In this document: positions 9,181 through 18,346 of the stretch, in pieces | How the letters are laid out: the number at the start of each line of letters is the position of its first letter | Numbering within the stretch: position 1 is the first letter of the stretch | NCBI RefSeq assembly: GCF_000725345.1 | Contig: NZ_CP008852.1 | Coordinates: 496,001 to 560,000 of the forward strand | Reading direction: 5' to 3' | From: Pelosinus sp. UFO1 | GTDB lineage: Bacteria > Bacillota > Negativicutes > DSM-13327 | DNA: 64,000 nucleotides | Notes under the pieces: model-generated | Databases searched by the model: none | What the model was told of the DNA's origin: nothing | What the model saw: the letters and a program-made list of their open reading frames with translations, nothing else | Position numbers and translations under genes: made by a program

Positions 9181-10491
9181 ATGAAGAATAGACTTGAAAG
9201 TAAAGAAGAATTTTTATGTAAAATAAATAAGCCTGACTCCAAATTGCTGGGGAAAAAGGGTTATTGCTGTTCTCTCGATAAAGATAGTGGCGGTGTAAGA
9301 TATGCCTTCCATGTATCTACTAGGAAAATTATTGAGGTCAATGATGCTTTTTTAGCATTACTTAAGTATAGTAGTGAAGATGTAACTGATTTATATGTAG
9401 AAGATATTATCGTTGCTGAACTGCAGGAGATCGAGTCTAATATTAATAAAATTCTAAACTATGGTTTGACCGAGATTAGCCTGCGCCAATATCGCTGCAA
9501 AGATGGGGACATGTTGTTTGTTGAAAGTTCTTTTGAAATAGTTAATTTATACAATGAACAGTATTTGGTGGCAACCATTAAGGACGTAACAGAGTGGCAA
9601 CAATTACAAAATCGTTTACGATTAGCGGCACAGGTATTTGAGAGTGCCAGCGATGGTATCCTTGTTACAGATGTGGAAGGGGTTATTCAATTTGCCAATC
9701 CAGCCTTTCTAAAAAATACAGGATATTCACTAGAAGAAATTATGGGCCTAACGCCGCGTATCTTAAAGTCTGGCATACATTCAGATGAGCTTTACCATGA
9801 GATGTGGCATTCCCTACAAAAGAATGGGCAGTGGAAAGGCGAGATCAACAATAAACGGAAAAACGGCGAAATCTACTCTGAGTGGTTAGTAGTAGATGCG
9901 ATTAAAAATGACTTAGGTCAAATTACTATGTATTCTGGAATATTTAGAGACTTATCAGAACGTATGAAATACGAGGAAAAGATAAAGTTTCATGCTTATC
10001 ATGATGGGCTAACAGGTTTGCCCAATCGCATATTATTTTACGAAAAGATGAGCCAATGTTTTAATGCTGCTAAACGTTATCGTCATATTATGGGTGTGAT
10101 GTATGTCGATCTAGATGGTTTTAAATATGTAAATGATACCTTTGGTCATGATAAAGGTGATTTATTGCTGCAAGCAGTTGCCTTAGGCTTAAAAGAATGT
10201 GTTCGTGAAAGTGACATTGTAGCCCGGATGGGTGGCGATGAATTTACCATAATCTTACCGGAAATGGCGAGGTATCAGGAGGCAGAAGTTGTAGCTAAAA
10301 AGATACAAGAAAGATTAAATCAGACATTTATTTTATTAGACTGTGCTGTCAAAATTTCTAGTAGCATTGGAGTGAGTATTTTTCCTAAGGATGGAGAGGA
10401 TGCAGACACTTTAATCAAAAAGGCGGATAATGCTATGTATCAAGCCAAAGCAGCAGGTAAGAATACTTATCGTTTTTCTAATAATGGATAA
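9181..10491 (+). CDS. Diguanylate cyclase with two PAS domains
   Basis: 436 residues, no membrane segment. PAS domain 1 is about residues 38-140 and PAS domain 2 about 150-265 (ASDGILVTDVEGVIQFANPAF). A GGDEF domain follows from about 275 to the end (HDGLTGLPNR opening). The active site is intact GGDEF at 351-355. A product-inhibition I-site, RESD, sits exactly five residues upstream (342-345), so the enzyme should make c-di-GMP and be feedback controlled. There is no EAL domain. The PAS domains suggest redox or ligand sensing in the cytoplasm. Confidence 0.92.
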   Translation: MKNRLESKEEFLCKINKPDSKLLGKKGYCCSLDKDSGGVRYAFHVSTRKIIEVNDAFLALLKYSSEDVTDLYVEDIIVAELQEIESNINKILNYGLTEISLRQYRCKDGDMLFVESSFEIVNLYNEQYLVATIKDVTEWQQLQNRLRLAAQVFESASDGILVTDVEGVIQFANPAFLKNTGYSLEEIMGLTPRILKSGIHSDELYHEMWHSLQKNGQWKGEINNKRKNGEIYSEWLVVDAIKNDLGQITMYSGIFRDLSERMKYEEKIKFHAYHDGLTGLPNRILFYEKMSQCFNAAKRYRHIMGVMYVDLDGFKYVNDTFGHDKGDLLLQAVALGLKECVRESDIVARMGGDEFTIILPEMARYQEAEVVAKKIQERLNQTFILLDCAVKISSSIGVSIFPKDGEDADTLIKKADNAMYQAKAAGKNTYRFSNNG

Positions 10492-10544
10492 TGAATTAAA
10501 TGTTTTACTGCAGTTGAGGACGATTTTAAATGGGGTGGCACCTG

Positions 10545-11438
10545 ATGAAAGAAACGTTAAGAGAATTTTGTAAATCAATTGGTATTGAATCTATGGGGAT
10601 CGCTCCTACCGGGCCTTATGTGGAATTACAACAAATTCTAAAAGAAAGAATTTCAAAGGGGCGGTTTACGGAATTTGAAGAGCAAGAACTACAGGTAAGG
10701 GTAAACCCTCAGTTAACAATGGACAGTGTGCAATCTATTATCGTCTGTTTATTCCCTTATTATCCAGGGGAAAAAAAAGCAGCAAATGTAGCTAAATACA
10801 CCTACTCTGTTGATTATCATAGGATTATAAGAAGGAAGTTAGAGGAAGTTGGTGATTTCCTAGGAAAAAAAATACCAGGATTCGAATATAAGGCCTATGT
10901 TGATAATGGACCGCTAGTAGATCGGTACCTTGCTTATATAGCAGGACTTGGCTTCTACGGATTAAATAGCCATATTATTACTGATGCATATGGTTCTTAT
11001 GTTTTCATTGGCTATATCCTTACGAATTATCCATTTGAGACAGATATACCCTTAAAGCGGACCTGTATGAAATGCGGAGCGTGTAAAAAAGCATGTCCAG
11101 GTTCAAGTATTCTTGGCGCTAATGGAATAGATCCAAGGACTTGCCGCTCTTATTTAACACAGAAAAAAGGTGAGTTGACGAGGCTGGAAATCGACGTGAT
11201 CAGAAAAACAAACCTAGTTTTTGGTTGTGATAGCTGTCAAGAGGTATGTCCCCATAATGCCGGGATTGCATTGTCAAATATAGAAGAGTTTCAAGAAGAT
11301 AGAATGGAAGAGCTAAACTATGATGAATTGGTAGGGATATCTAATAAGGAATTTATGCGAAGATATGGTAATCGTGCCTTTAGTTGGCGGGGCAGAAAAT
11401 TGCTTGTTAGAAATTTTGAGTATCTGAAAGACAGCTAA
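10545..11438 (+). CDS. QueG-like epoxyqueuosine reductase family protein
   Basis: About 297 residues from the ATG at 10545. I prefer this start over the ATG at 10530 because GGGGTGG stands six bases ahead of it. An N-terminal DUF1730/corrinoid-binding region contains DNGPLVDRYLAY, with the conserved acidic residue of QueG. Two 4Fe-4S motifs follow: CMKCGACKKACPG and CDSCQEVCPHN. The protein lacks the HEAT-like C-terminus of long QueG enzymes. The usual GxxGKNTxLI segment reads GFYGLNSHII, with Lys replaced by Leu. It could be a true QueG or a paralogue with another cobalamin-dependent reduction. It follows the GGDEF gene by about 50 bases. Confidence 0.78.
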   Translation: MKETLREFCKSIGIESMGIAPTGPYVELQQILKERISKGRFTEFEEQELQVRVNPQLTMDSVQSIIVCLFPYYPGEKKAANVAKYTYSVDYHRIIRRKLEEVGDFLGKKIPGFEYKAYVDNGPLVDRYLAYIAGLGFYGLNSHIITDAYGSYVFIGYILTNYPFETDIPLKRTCMKCGACKKACPGSSILGANGIDPRTCRSYLTQKKGELTRLEIDVIRKTNLVFGCDSCQEVCPHNAGIALSNIEEFQEDRMEELNYDELVGISNKEFMRRYGNRAFSWRGRKLLVRNFEYLKDS

Positions 11439-11478
11439 AGACTCCCACTTAATGAAGTAGGAGTCTTTAGTTGTTTTT
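11437..11478. terminator. Bidirectional terminator between queG-like gene and pflA
   Basis: Arms AAAGACTCCCACTT and AAGTAGGAGTCTTT have one mismatch, with T-rich sequence after and A-rich before. It serves the convergent queG-like and pflA genes. The ACTCCCACTT arm resembles part of repeat B. Confidence 0.75.
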
Positions 11479-12200
11479 TAGATAAGGTTTGTGATTCCTT
11501 CGGCTCTGAGAAGAGTAGCTACTGATGCTACATCTTGGGCGGTAGCATCAGGTACGTCATCTAAACTATATTTCATTTGTAAAGCCTGCCACTTTTGCCG
11601 CCCTAAGGAATGATAAGGTAGTAATTCAACGGTAATGGGAGCTGGTAAGGAGTGAATTAGGTTAGCTAATGCTACTATATCTTCATTTGTTGTTGTAATT
11701 CCTGGAAGAACGACATAGCGCAATGTTACTGGGATATGCTCTGTGAGATATTTTAAATTGCTAAGAATTTGCTCGTTATCAAATCCAGCTAACCAACGGT
11801 GTTTTTCTGGATTTACAGCTTTAATACTAAATAGTGCTGCATTGGTATAGGGCAAAATATCGGTAATGTTTTGCTTATCATAATATCCTGCAGTATCAAT
11901 GGTGGTATGAATGGTATGTTTTTGGCAGGCTGCAAAAAGTTCAGCTACAAATTGGGATTGCAACAAAGGCTCCCCACCGCTTACAGTAATGCCTCCCTTG
12001 GAACCATCATAAAAGTGACGATAGTGTAGTAAATCAGACAGCACTTTCTCTGTGCTAATTACTTTACAACCTTTTTGCCAGGTATCGGGATTATGACAGA
12101 AACGGCAGCGTAATTGGCAACCTGATAAAAATAAAACATAGCGGATGCCTCGTCCATCTACTGTTCCAAAATGCTCAATGGAATGGTAATAGCCTTGCAT
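11478..12200 (-). CDS. pflA: Pyruvate formate-lyase activating enzyme
   Basis: 240 residues. The radical-SAM cluster motif CxxxCxxC is C28, C32, C35 (GCQLRCRFCHNP), preceded by the family hallmark FGTVDGRGIRYVLF. The SGGEPLLQ SAM-binding motif is present. It installs the glycyl radical on PflB using SAM and a reduced 4Fe-4S cluster. It lies downstream of pflB on the same strand; the gap is filled by a large palindromic repeat that would sit in a shared mRNA. Confidence 0.95.
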   Translation of the reverse strand: MQGYYHSIEHFGTVDGRGIRYVLFLSGCQLRCRFCHNPDTWQKGCKVISTEKVLSDLLHYRHFYDGSKGGITVSGGEPLLQSQFVAELFAACQKHTIHTTIDTAGYYDKQNITDILPYTNAALFSIKAVNPEKHRWLAGFDNEQILSNLKYLTEHIPVTLRYVVLPGITTTNEDIVALANLIHSLPAPITVELLPYHSLGRQKWQALQMKYSLDDVPDATAQDVASVATLLRAEGITNLI

Positions 12201-12224
12201 AAGAAATACCCCCTAGTTATTATG

Positions 12225-12333
12225 AAAACCACAAAGACACAATGCTGCTATCGCAGCACACAAAGGGAATTGATGGAACCCTTTTTAGAGTATCCTTTTT
12301 CCAATCTTTGTGCCCTCTGTGTCTTTGTGGTTC
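12225..12333. repeat. Dispersed palindromic repeat C, copy 1
   Basis: Outer arms AACCACAAAGACACA and TGTGTCTTTGTGGTT flank the element. Inside, GCTGC-tatc-GCAGC forms a small hairpin. CACAAAG and CTTTGTG give a second inner pairing, so the RNA or single strand can fold as a branched structure. It sits between pflB and pflA. Other copies lie at 25678, 32312, 39281, 53394 and 54785. Confidence 0.85.
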
Positions 12334-12381
12334 AAATAGTGATCTATGTTTTCTCTTGCTTACATAATTGTTACACTTTTA

Positions 12382-14613
12382 CTATAAGGATTGGTAAAAT
12401 GTCCGTTCAATAACTTCAGCTTGCTGAGCGGGAGTTAGTTTGATGAAATTAACAGCATAGCCAGATACGCGGATCGTTAATTGTGGATATTTTTCTGGAT
12501 GTTTTCTTGCATCCTCTAATACGCTGCGGTCAAGAGCATTTACATTAATATGATGCCCTTTCTTGGCAGAATAGCCATCTAATATACTTGCTAAATTTTG
12601 AATTTTAATAGGATCAGCTTTTCCTAAGGTGGCAGGCAAAATAGAGAAGGTGTAAGAAATACCATCGCGGCAGTCATCATAAGAAAGTTTGCAGACAGAT
12701 TGCATAGCAGCCAGTGCACCTTTTTTGTCCCTGCCATGCATTGGGTTGGCACCAGGGGCAAAGGCTTGTCCTGCTTTACGTCCATCAGGAGTTGCACCTG
12801 TCTTTTTGCCATACATTACATTAGAAGTAATGGTAAGTATAGATAAGGTATGTTCAGCATCACGATAAGTAGGGTGTTCTTTTAATTTTCGGCTGAATTC
12901 ATGGCTTAATTCGGTTGCCAAAATATCTACAGTATCATCGTCATTGCCGAAGAATGGGAAATCCCCTTCGATGGCAAAGTCTTTGGCAATGCCAGCTTCG
13001 TTACGTAATGCTTTAACCCGAGCGTGACGGATAGCGCTTAGCGAATCTGTGGCTACAGATAACCCCGCAACGCCAAAGGCCATAATACGTTTTACATCTG
13101 TATCATGCAGAGCAAGCTGGGCTTTTTCGTAGGCATATTTATCATGGCTAAAGTGGATCAGATTCATAGTATTGACATATAAACCAGTGAGCCAAGTAAG
13201 TACTTGTGATAAGTTATTACGTACTACTTCATAATCTAGGTATTCTCCTGTAGGGATTGGCATGATAGGAGCTAATTGTTCGCCAGTATTTTCATCACGA
13301 CCACCGTTAATGGCTAAAAGTAAGGCTTTTGCCAAATTGGCTCTGGCACCAAAAAGCTGCATTTGTTCTCCAATTCTCATCGCGGATACGCAGCAGGCAA
13401 TGGCATAGTCATCTCCGTAGACAGGTTGCATAATATCATCATTTTCATATTGAATAGCACTGGTATCTAAAGATACTTTTGCGCAGAAGTTTTTAAAATC
13501 CGTAGGTAAATTAACAGACCACAAGATAGTTAGATTCGGCTCAGGAGCAGGACCTAAATTATATAAGGTGTGGAGAATACGGTAAGACGTACGAGTTACC
13601 AAAGTGCGCCCATCCAGTCCCATGCCACCAATTGATTCCGTTACCCATAAAGGATCGCCAGCAAACAATTCATTATAATCAGGTGTGCGTAAATGACGAG
13701 CTAATCGTAGCTTAATTACCATTTGATCAATTAACTCTTGCGCTTCCATTTCGGTAAGAATGCCATTTTCTAAATCTCTAGCTAAATATATATCGAGGAA
13801 AGTAGAAACCCGGCCTAAAGACATAGCGGCGCCGTTTTGTTCTTTTATAGAAGCAAGATAACCCAAATATAACCATTGAACGGCTTCTTTTGCAGTTTCA
13901 GCTGGGCGACTAATATCAAAACCATAAGATGCAGCCATGGCGATCATATCTTTTAGGGCTGCAATCTGAGCAGAAACTTCTTCTCGTAGGCGTAATGTTT
14001 CCTCAGTCATTGGTTTGTTCGCAAGATCTTCTAAATCAGCTTTTTTTGTTGTCATTAAGTGATTGATTCCATAGAGCGGAATGCGGCGGTAGTCACCAAT
14101 AATCCGACCGCGACCATAGCCATCAGGTAATCCTGTAATAATCCCTAGTTTACGAGCTTTTTTCATTTCATCAGTATACATATTAAAAACAGCAGTATTA
14201 TGGGTCGTTACATGGTTGCGATAGATGTTACTAATTTCTGGATTAAGCTTATAACCATAGGCTTCGCAAGCCTGCTCAGCCATACGAACACCGCCATTAG
14301 CAATTACGCTGCGTTTTAAGGGAGCATCCGTTTGTAAACCATAGATTACTTCTAAACTTTTTTCAATATAGCCTGGCTTATGAGATGTAATAGTAGAAAC
14401 GATAGTAGGATCTACATCCAGGACTCCATTTTTTTCACGTTCTTCTGCTAAGAGGGCGCTGCATTTGTCCCACAATTTTTTAGTGCGAGGTGTTACGGTA
14501 GCTAAGAAATCACTATTACCCTCATAAGGTAAGTAATTATTTTGAATGAAATCTCGTACGTTTATCGATGTTTGCCATTTTCCTGGTTTAAATTGTTGCC
14601 ATGCTTTGTTCAT
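12382..14613 (-). CDS. pflB: Formate C-acetyltransferase (pyruvate formate-lyase)
   Basis: 743 residues. The catalytic pair C407-C408 lies in [10 protein letters not shown]. The glycyl radical site G718 lies in the C-terminal [10 protein letters not shown]. It converts pyruvate and CoA to acetyl-CoA and formate under anoxic conditions. Both catalytic features favour a genuine PFL over a diol dehydratase-type glycyl radical enzyme. AGGAGG precedes the ATG, and palindromes upstream suggest control by iron- or oxygen-responsive regulators. pflA follows. Confidence 0.96.
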   Translation of the reverse strand: MNKAWQQFKPGKWQTSINVRDFIQNNYLPYEGNSDFLATVTPRTKKLWDKCSALLAEEREKNGVLDVDPTIVSTITSHKPGYIEKSLEVIYGLQTDAPLKRSVIANGGVRMAEQACEAYGYKLNPEISNIYRNHVTTHNTAVFNMYTDEMKKARKLGIITGLPDGYGRGRIIGDYRRIPLYGINHLMTTKKADLEDLANKPMTEETLRLREEVSAQIAALKDMIAMAASYGFDISRPAETAKEAVQWLYLGYLASIKEQNGAAMSLGRVSTFLDIYLARDLENGILTEMEAQELIDQMVIKLRLARHLRTPDYNELFAGDPLWVTESIGGMGLDGRTLVTRTSYRILHTLYNLGPAPEPNLTILWSVNLPTDFKNFCAKVSLDTSAIQYENDDIMQPVYGDDYAIACCVSAMRIGEQMQLFGARANLAKALLLAINGGRDENTGEQLAPIMPIPTGEYLDYEVVRNNLSQVLTWLTGLYVNTMNLIHFSHDKYAYEKAQLALHDTDVKRIMAFGVAGLSVATDSLSAIRHARVKALRNEAGIAKDFAIEGDFPFFGNDDDTVDILATELSHEFSRKLKEHPTYRDAEHTLSILTITSNVMYGKKTGATPDGRKAGQAFAPGANPMHGRDKKGALAAMQSVCKLSYDDCRDGISYTFSILPATLGKADPIKIQNLASILDGYSAKKGHHINVNALDRSVLEDARKHPEKYPQLTIRVSGYAVNFIKLTPAQQAEVIERTFYQSL

Positions 14614-14634
14614 AGTATTTCCTCCTATAATTAT

Positions 14635-14649
14635 TGATAATTGTTATCA
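14635..14649 (-). promoter_or_regulatory. Fur-like 7-1-7 box upstream of pflB
   Basis: TGATAATTGTTATCA is a near-perfect palindrome, one base from the TGATAATnATTATCA Fur-family consensus. It lies just beyond the pflB Shine-Dalgarno, 22-36 bases before the ATG. Binding by Fur or PerR is inferred from shape only. Confidence 0.45.
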
Positions 14650-14684
14650 TTTAACTATATTATAACTATATTATATGGTTTTGA

Positions 14685-14702
14685 ATATGATATAAATCAT
14701 AT
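14685..14702 (-). promoter_or_regulatory. CRP/FNR-type palindrome upstream of pflB
   Basis: Perfect arms ATATGAT and ATCATAT have a 4-base spacer. The core ATGAT-N4-ATCAT is close to the FNR consensus TTGAT-N4-ATCAA. pfl genes are classic FNR-type targets. The region is very AT-rich, so chance palindromes are likelier here. Confidence 0.4.
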
Positions 14703-14802
14703 AATATTTACATTTGGTATATTATGATTGTAATTATTGTAGCAGCAAAAGTCAATAAATAGTATTAATAAATAATTGATATCATTTATTGTTCATTTTG
14801 TT

Positions 14803-14853
14803 CACAAGAAAAGACCGCCTGAACATAACGAACTAAGTTATGCCCAGGCGGTC
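14803..14853 (-). terminator. Terminator of the PAS histidine kinase gene
   Basis: A long hairpin pairs GACCGCCTG with CAGGCGGTC and an inner CATAAC with GTTATG. On the minus strand it is followed by TTTTCTTG. The rest of the 400-base gap between pflB and the kinase is AT-rich with no convincing gene. Confidence 0.7.
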
Positions 14854-15014
14854 GGCTTATATCTAGATACAGTCCCTTGTGGTTATTCCACGATCCGCCA
14901 GTTCTGCATCTGTTTTATTATATTATTTCAAAGGTATGATCTTTCTTATGTAACAAATTCTATAGCTTTCTTTTTCTCTTGTCAATAAGAATTTATTGGT
15001 AGAGTAGAAGATTG

Positions 15015-16481
15015 TTAAGGGAGCTTAAATTTCACATAAAAGGTGGTTCCAAGAGGGCTAGTGTCAAAAACTATCTCTGCTTGGTGTCTCGCAGCAATAT
15101 TATAGCAGATAGCCAAACCTAAACCTAGCTGATCTTCCTTAGTTGTGAAGAAAGGGGTAGCTAGTTTGTCCAAATCTTCAGGAGAAATTCCTATTCCTTG
15201 ATCTTTAATAGCGAGAACGATCCTGTTCTGTTCCACATACGTACGAATTACTAATTCAGTCCGAGGGAACATGGCTTCAAGACCATTTCGGGCTATGTTG
15301 AGAATAAGCTGGCTTATTTCTTTATCATCCATTTCAAAATCTGGAATGGATTCAAGCTGAGTAGAAATTTTTTTATTTGCAATAATTGCGTCTGCCTGTA
15401 ATAGGGGGAGTAAGGAGCTGATAAGGGTATTCAAATTGTGTGATTCTAAGGTTAAAGACTTATTTTTGGCTAAGGATATAAATTTACTAATAATTCGATT
15501 TGCATCGTCAATTTCAGTAACCATAAGTTCCACTAATTCTTTATAATTTTGAAAAGCGCTTTTTTTCGAGAACATTTGTAAAAAACCACGTACCGTAGTC
15601 ATAGGATTGCGAATTTCATGACCGATACTGGCAGCCATCTCTCCAACTAAGTGTAAGCGATCGAATCGAGTCAAATGTTGCTGCATTTGTTTAAGTTCAC
15701 TAATATCACGGATTATCAAGACGAAATCATTTTCGTTGCTCGCTGTAATTCTACCTTCACAATAATAAGTAATTGAATTTACTGTAGTTTGAAATTCAAA
15801 AAATTGCATAGTATTTGTAGTTACTGCCTGATCAAAGTAATGCATAATTTTTGAGGCTATTAAGGGCAGTACATCCTTAATGTTTCTATTTTGAAGATTG
15901 ATAGGGGGGAAGAAGGGAAATGTATTTTTCGACTCTTGATAATCCAGGATAAAACCATTCCTGTCTAACACAAATAAGGTATCAGGTATTGAATTGAGTA
16001 GAATTTGCGTACGATCTTGATTTTTCTTTAATGATTGCTCAGCTTTCTTTAAGTCTGTGATATTGCGAAGGGTACATAGTACATATTCAACAGAACCATC
16101 GGCTCCAAGCTCTGGAACTAACAGGGCATGATAATACATTGTTCTTTTATGTAAAGTTTTAAAATCAGACTGAAAACTTAGACTTTTTTTAGATTTAAAA
16201 ACTTTGTTAATTTCAGTTTTCCATAGTTGATAATAATGAGAAGAAAGACCAAGGTCTGAGAGTTTGGTGCCAATCAGATTTTCGGCTAGTATACCCGTGA
16301 TAATTTTAATTGCGGGATTTGCATAGATAAAGCAGAGGTTCCTGTCAAAACGAATGATAGCATCGGGAGAATTTTCAGCGAGAGATTTGAAGTCGTGTAC
16401 ACGTTGCCAGGGTGGAATCGGTTCTTCTATAGAAAATTTTCGCGGAGAATCATTCATAAAAAAACGTACCCCCATATACAA
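15015..16481 (-). CDS. PAS-PAS sensor histidine kinase (sporulation-kinase-like)
   Basis: Up to 488 residues. PAS 1 is about residues 30-145 and PAS 2 about 155-268. The HisKA domain has phospho-acceptor H288 in GHEIRNPMTTVRGFLQ, a sequence typical of KinA/KinE-like kinases that feed the Spo0F phosphorelay. The HATPase N, G1 (KDQGIGI) and G2 (GLGLAICY) boxes are present. No membrane segment is seen, so it is cytoplasmic. The first codon shown is TTG at 16481; ATG at 16457 (MNDSPRK) after a G-rich stretch is the more likely start. There is no adjacent regulator, so it is an orphan kinase. The link to Spo0F (50306) is inference. Confidence 0.85.
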   Translation of the reverse strand: MYMGVRFFMNDSPRKFSIEEPIPPWQRVHDFKSLAENSPDAIIRFDRNLCFIYANPAIKIITGILAENLIGTKLSDLGLSSHYYQLWKTEINKVFKSKKSLSFQSDFKTLHKRTMYYHALLVPELGADGSVEYVLCTLRNITDLKKAEQSLKKNQDRTQILLNSIPDTLFVLDRNGFILDYQESKNTFPFFPPINLQNRNIKDVLPLIASKIMHYFDQAVTTNTMQFFEFQTTVNSITYYCEGRITASNENDFVLIIRDISELKQMQQHLTRFDRLHLVGEMAASIGHEIRNPMTTVRGFLQMFSKKSAFQNYKELVELMVTEIDDANRIISKFISLAKNKSLTLESHNLNTLISSLLPLLQADAIIANKKISTQLESIPDFEMDDKEISQLILNIARNGLEAMFPRTELVIRTYVEQNRIVLAIKDQGIGISPEDLDKLATPFFTTKEDQLGLGLAICYNIAARHQAEIVFDTSPLGTTFYVKFKLP

Positions 16482-16595
16482 ATAATATTTGAAATCCTTT
16501 GAAAGATTATTTGTAGCATAGCATTCGTCAAAGATAGATAGTTTCCCTTTAGATAATTTGTCGAAAAAACAGGAATGTAAAAAAATATACTATAT

Positions 16596-16624
16596 TACTG
16601 TTATATCCAGTATGATATACAGTA
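16596..16624 (+). promoter_or_regulatory. Palindrome upstream of the NRAMP gene
   Basis: TACTG-t-TATATC and GATATA-CAGTA form 11-bp arms with one bulge around a 6-base centre, about 130 bases before the transporter start. It does not match the MntR or Fur consensus that I know. It could regulate the transporter, the divergent kinase, or both. Confidence 0.35.
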
Positions 16625-16754
16625 ACAAATTGGTAGCTTTACTTTACCGTAATTTTAAAGAAGGGAAAAAGGCACTTAAAAAAGAATAAATATTATATAC
16701 AAGTTATATAAAGTATTATGCAAAAAGAAATAAATTCACAAAGGGGTTTTATAA

Positions 16755-18017
16755 ATGCTCAAAATAGTGAAAAGATTTTTCCAAGAAGAGCATGGCTTAA
16801 ATCAACGGGCAAGGGAAATATTACGGTATATTGGCCCTGGAATACTAGTAACAGTAGGATTTATTGATCCAGGGAATTGGGCTGCTAATATGGCGGCAGG
16901 GGCCGAATATGGATATAAATTGTTGTGGATGGTGACGCTGTCTACAATTATGCTAATTGTATTACAGCATAATGTGGCCCATCTAGGGATTGTCACAGGG
17001 CGTTGTTTATCCGAAGCAGCCACAGAATATTTGCGGCCCTTAGTCTCACGGACCGTACTCTTATCTGCAGTAACGGCTTCTGTTGCGACAGGTCTAGCAG
17101 AAATACTGGGTGCAGCGATTGCTTTAAATATGTTATTTCATATTCCCTTAAAGGTGGGCGCTATATTTACGGCTTTAGGATGTGGCTGGATGTTGTGGGC
17201 CAATTCCTATAAGCGATTAGAAAAATGGATTATGGGTTTTGTATCGATTATTGGATTAGCATTTTTATTTGAGCTTAGTTTGGTGAATATCAATTGGCCT
17301 GAGGCTGCTATTGGCTGGGTTTCTCCTGTCATTCCCGAAGGAGCTATGCTTGTAGTGATGAGTGTGCTCGGGGCAGTGGTAATGCCACACAATTTATTTT
17401 TACATTCCGAAATTATTCAAAGTAGGCAATGGAATTTGGAAGATGAAGCTGTCATTCAAAAACAGCTTAAATACGAGTTTGCAGATACTTTGTTTTCAAT
17501 GTGTATTGGTTGGGCAATTAATAGTGCCATGATTTTAATAGCCGCAGCTGTGTTTTTTAGCAATCAGGTACAAGTCGAAGAATTGGAACAAGCTGAAATT
17601 ATGCTTCGTCCCTTACTTGGAAATGCCGCAGCAGTTGTTTTTGCCATAGCACTATTATTTTCTGGTATTTCTTCTACGATTACAGCCGGTATGGCTGGTG
17701 GAAGTATTTTTGCTGGTATGTTTAGTGAGCCATATGACGTTAAGGATCGCCATTCCTGGATGGGAGTAGCTCTTACTTATGGTTTGTCAGTACTTTTAAT
17801 TCTTTTTATTGAGAACCCTTTCCAGGGGTTGGTTTATTCACAGATGTTTCTCAGTGTTCAACTGCCGTGGACAATATTTTTACAAATTTATTTAACATCG
17901 TCAAAGCAAGTCATGGGCAAGTATGCCAATACAGGTTTGCAACAAATTATGTTATGGGCAATTGGTATTATTGTTTCCGTATTAAATATGATGTTGTTAT
18001 GGGATTTCATTAAGTAA
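16755..18017 (+). CDS. NRAMP-family divalent metal transporter
   Basis: 420 residues with about 11 membrane segments. The metal-site motifs are present: DPGN in TM1 (D38-N41) and AVVMPHN in TM6 (A207, M210, H212). The methionine and the DPGN motif point to a proton-coupled Mn2+/Fe2+ importer (MntH type) rather than a Mg2+ or Al3+ branch. A GLAEILGAAIALN segment matches the family. GGGG precedes the ATG. It is a single gene divergent from the histidine kinase, with a palindrome in between. Confidence 0.9.
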   Translation: MLKIVKRFFQEEHGLNQRAREILRYIGPGILVTVGFIDPGNWAANMAAGAEYGYKLLWMVTLSTIMLIVLQHNVAHLGIVTGRCLSEAATEYLRPLVSRTVLLSAVTASVATGLAEILGAAIALNMLFHIPLKVGAIFTALGCGWMLWANSYKRLEKWIMGFVSIIGLAFLFELSLVNINWPEAAIGWVSPVIPEGAMLVVMSVLGAVVMPHNLFLHSEIIQSRQWNLEDEAVIQKQLKYEFADTLFSMCIGWAINSAMILIAAAVFFSNQVQVEELEQAEIMLRPLLGNAAAVVFAIALLFSGISSTITAGMAGGSIFAGMFSEPYDVKDRHSWMGVALTYGLSVLLILFIENPFQGLVYSQMFLSVQLPWTIFLQIYLTSSKQVMGKYANTGLQQIMLWAIGIIVSVLNMMLLWDFIK

Positions 18018-18039
18018 CCCAGGTGCTATATTTTATATC

Positions 18040-18068
18040 TTGCATTTACAAATTGAATTTGCTACAAT
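18040..18068 (+). promoter_or_regulatory. Vegetative promoter of the ribU leader
   Basis: -35 TTGCAT and -10 TACAAT are separated by exactly 17 bases, which predicts a transcript start near 18075. It sits just ahead of the Fur-like box and the FMN riboswitch. Confidence 0.7.
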
Positions 18069-18077
18069 GTATCCATA

Positions 18078-18103
18078 ATAATCATTTTTGAGAATGATTA
18101 TCT
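18078..18103 (+). promoter_or_regulatory. Inverted repeat with Fur-like box at ribU transcript start
   Basis: Arms ATAATCATT and AATGATTAT surround a 6-base centre. The right part, TGAGAATGATTATCT (18089-18103), matches the 7-1-7 Fur consensus at 12 of 14 specified positions. It directly follows the predicted transcript start, a position where a bound repressor would block transcription. Confidence 0.45.
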
Positions 18104-18131
18104 CCGGGGCTGAAATTAAATAAATTGAAAC

Positions 18132-18252
18132 ATCTTCAGGGCAGGGTTTAATTCCCGACCGGTGGTAAGCAGTGGATTCTGCAAGCCCACGAACCGCAAG
18201 GTTGATTTGGTGTAATTCCAAAGCCGACAGTATAGTCTGGATGAAAGAAGAT
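18132..18252 (+). ncRNA. FMN riboswitch (RFN element)
   Basis: The conserved RFN blocks appear in order: ATCTTCAGGGCAGGG, ATTCCCGACCGGTGGTAAGC, AGCCCACGA, GATTTGGTGTAATTCCA, AGCCGACAGTATAGTCTGG and ATGAAAGAAGA. FMN binding should favour the terminator that follows and so shut off the riboflavin transporter gene downstream. It has the usual length. Confidence 0.95.
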
Positions 18253-18290
18253 ATACTAGCACATGATTAGATGTGTTTCCTTGTGCTACT

Positions 18291-18324
18291 AACTTCCCGA
18301 AGATATTTCGGGAAGTTTTTGTTT
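18291..18324 (+). terminator. Riboswitch-controlled terminator
   Basis: AACTTCCCGAA and TTCGGGAAGTT pair around GATAT and are followed by TTTTGTTT. This is the expression platform of the FMN riboswitch, upstream of ribU. Confidence 0.88.
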
Positions 18325-18346
18325 CTATGATTAAGGAGGAATCTGT

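Noticed and set aside
12171-12413. 80-codon frame across the pflB-pflA gap
   Set aside because: Its sequence is the translated repeat C and adjoining gene ends, on the opposite strand.
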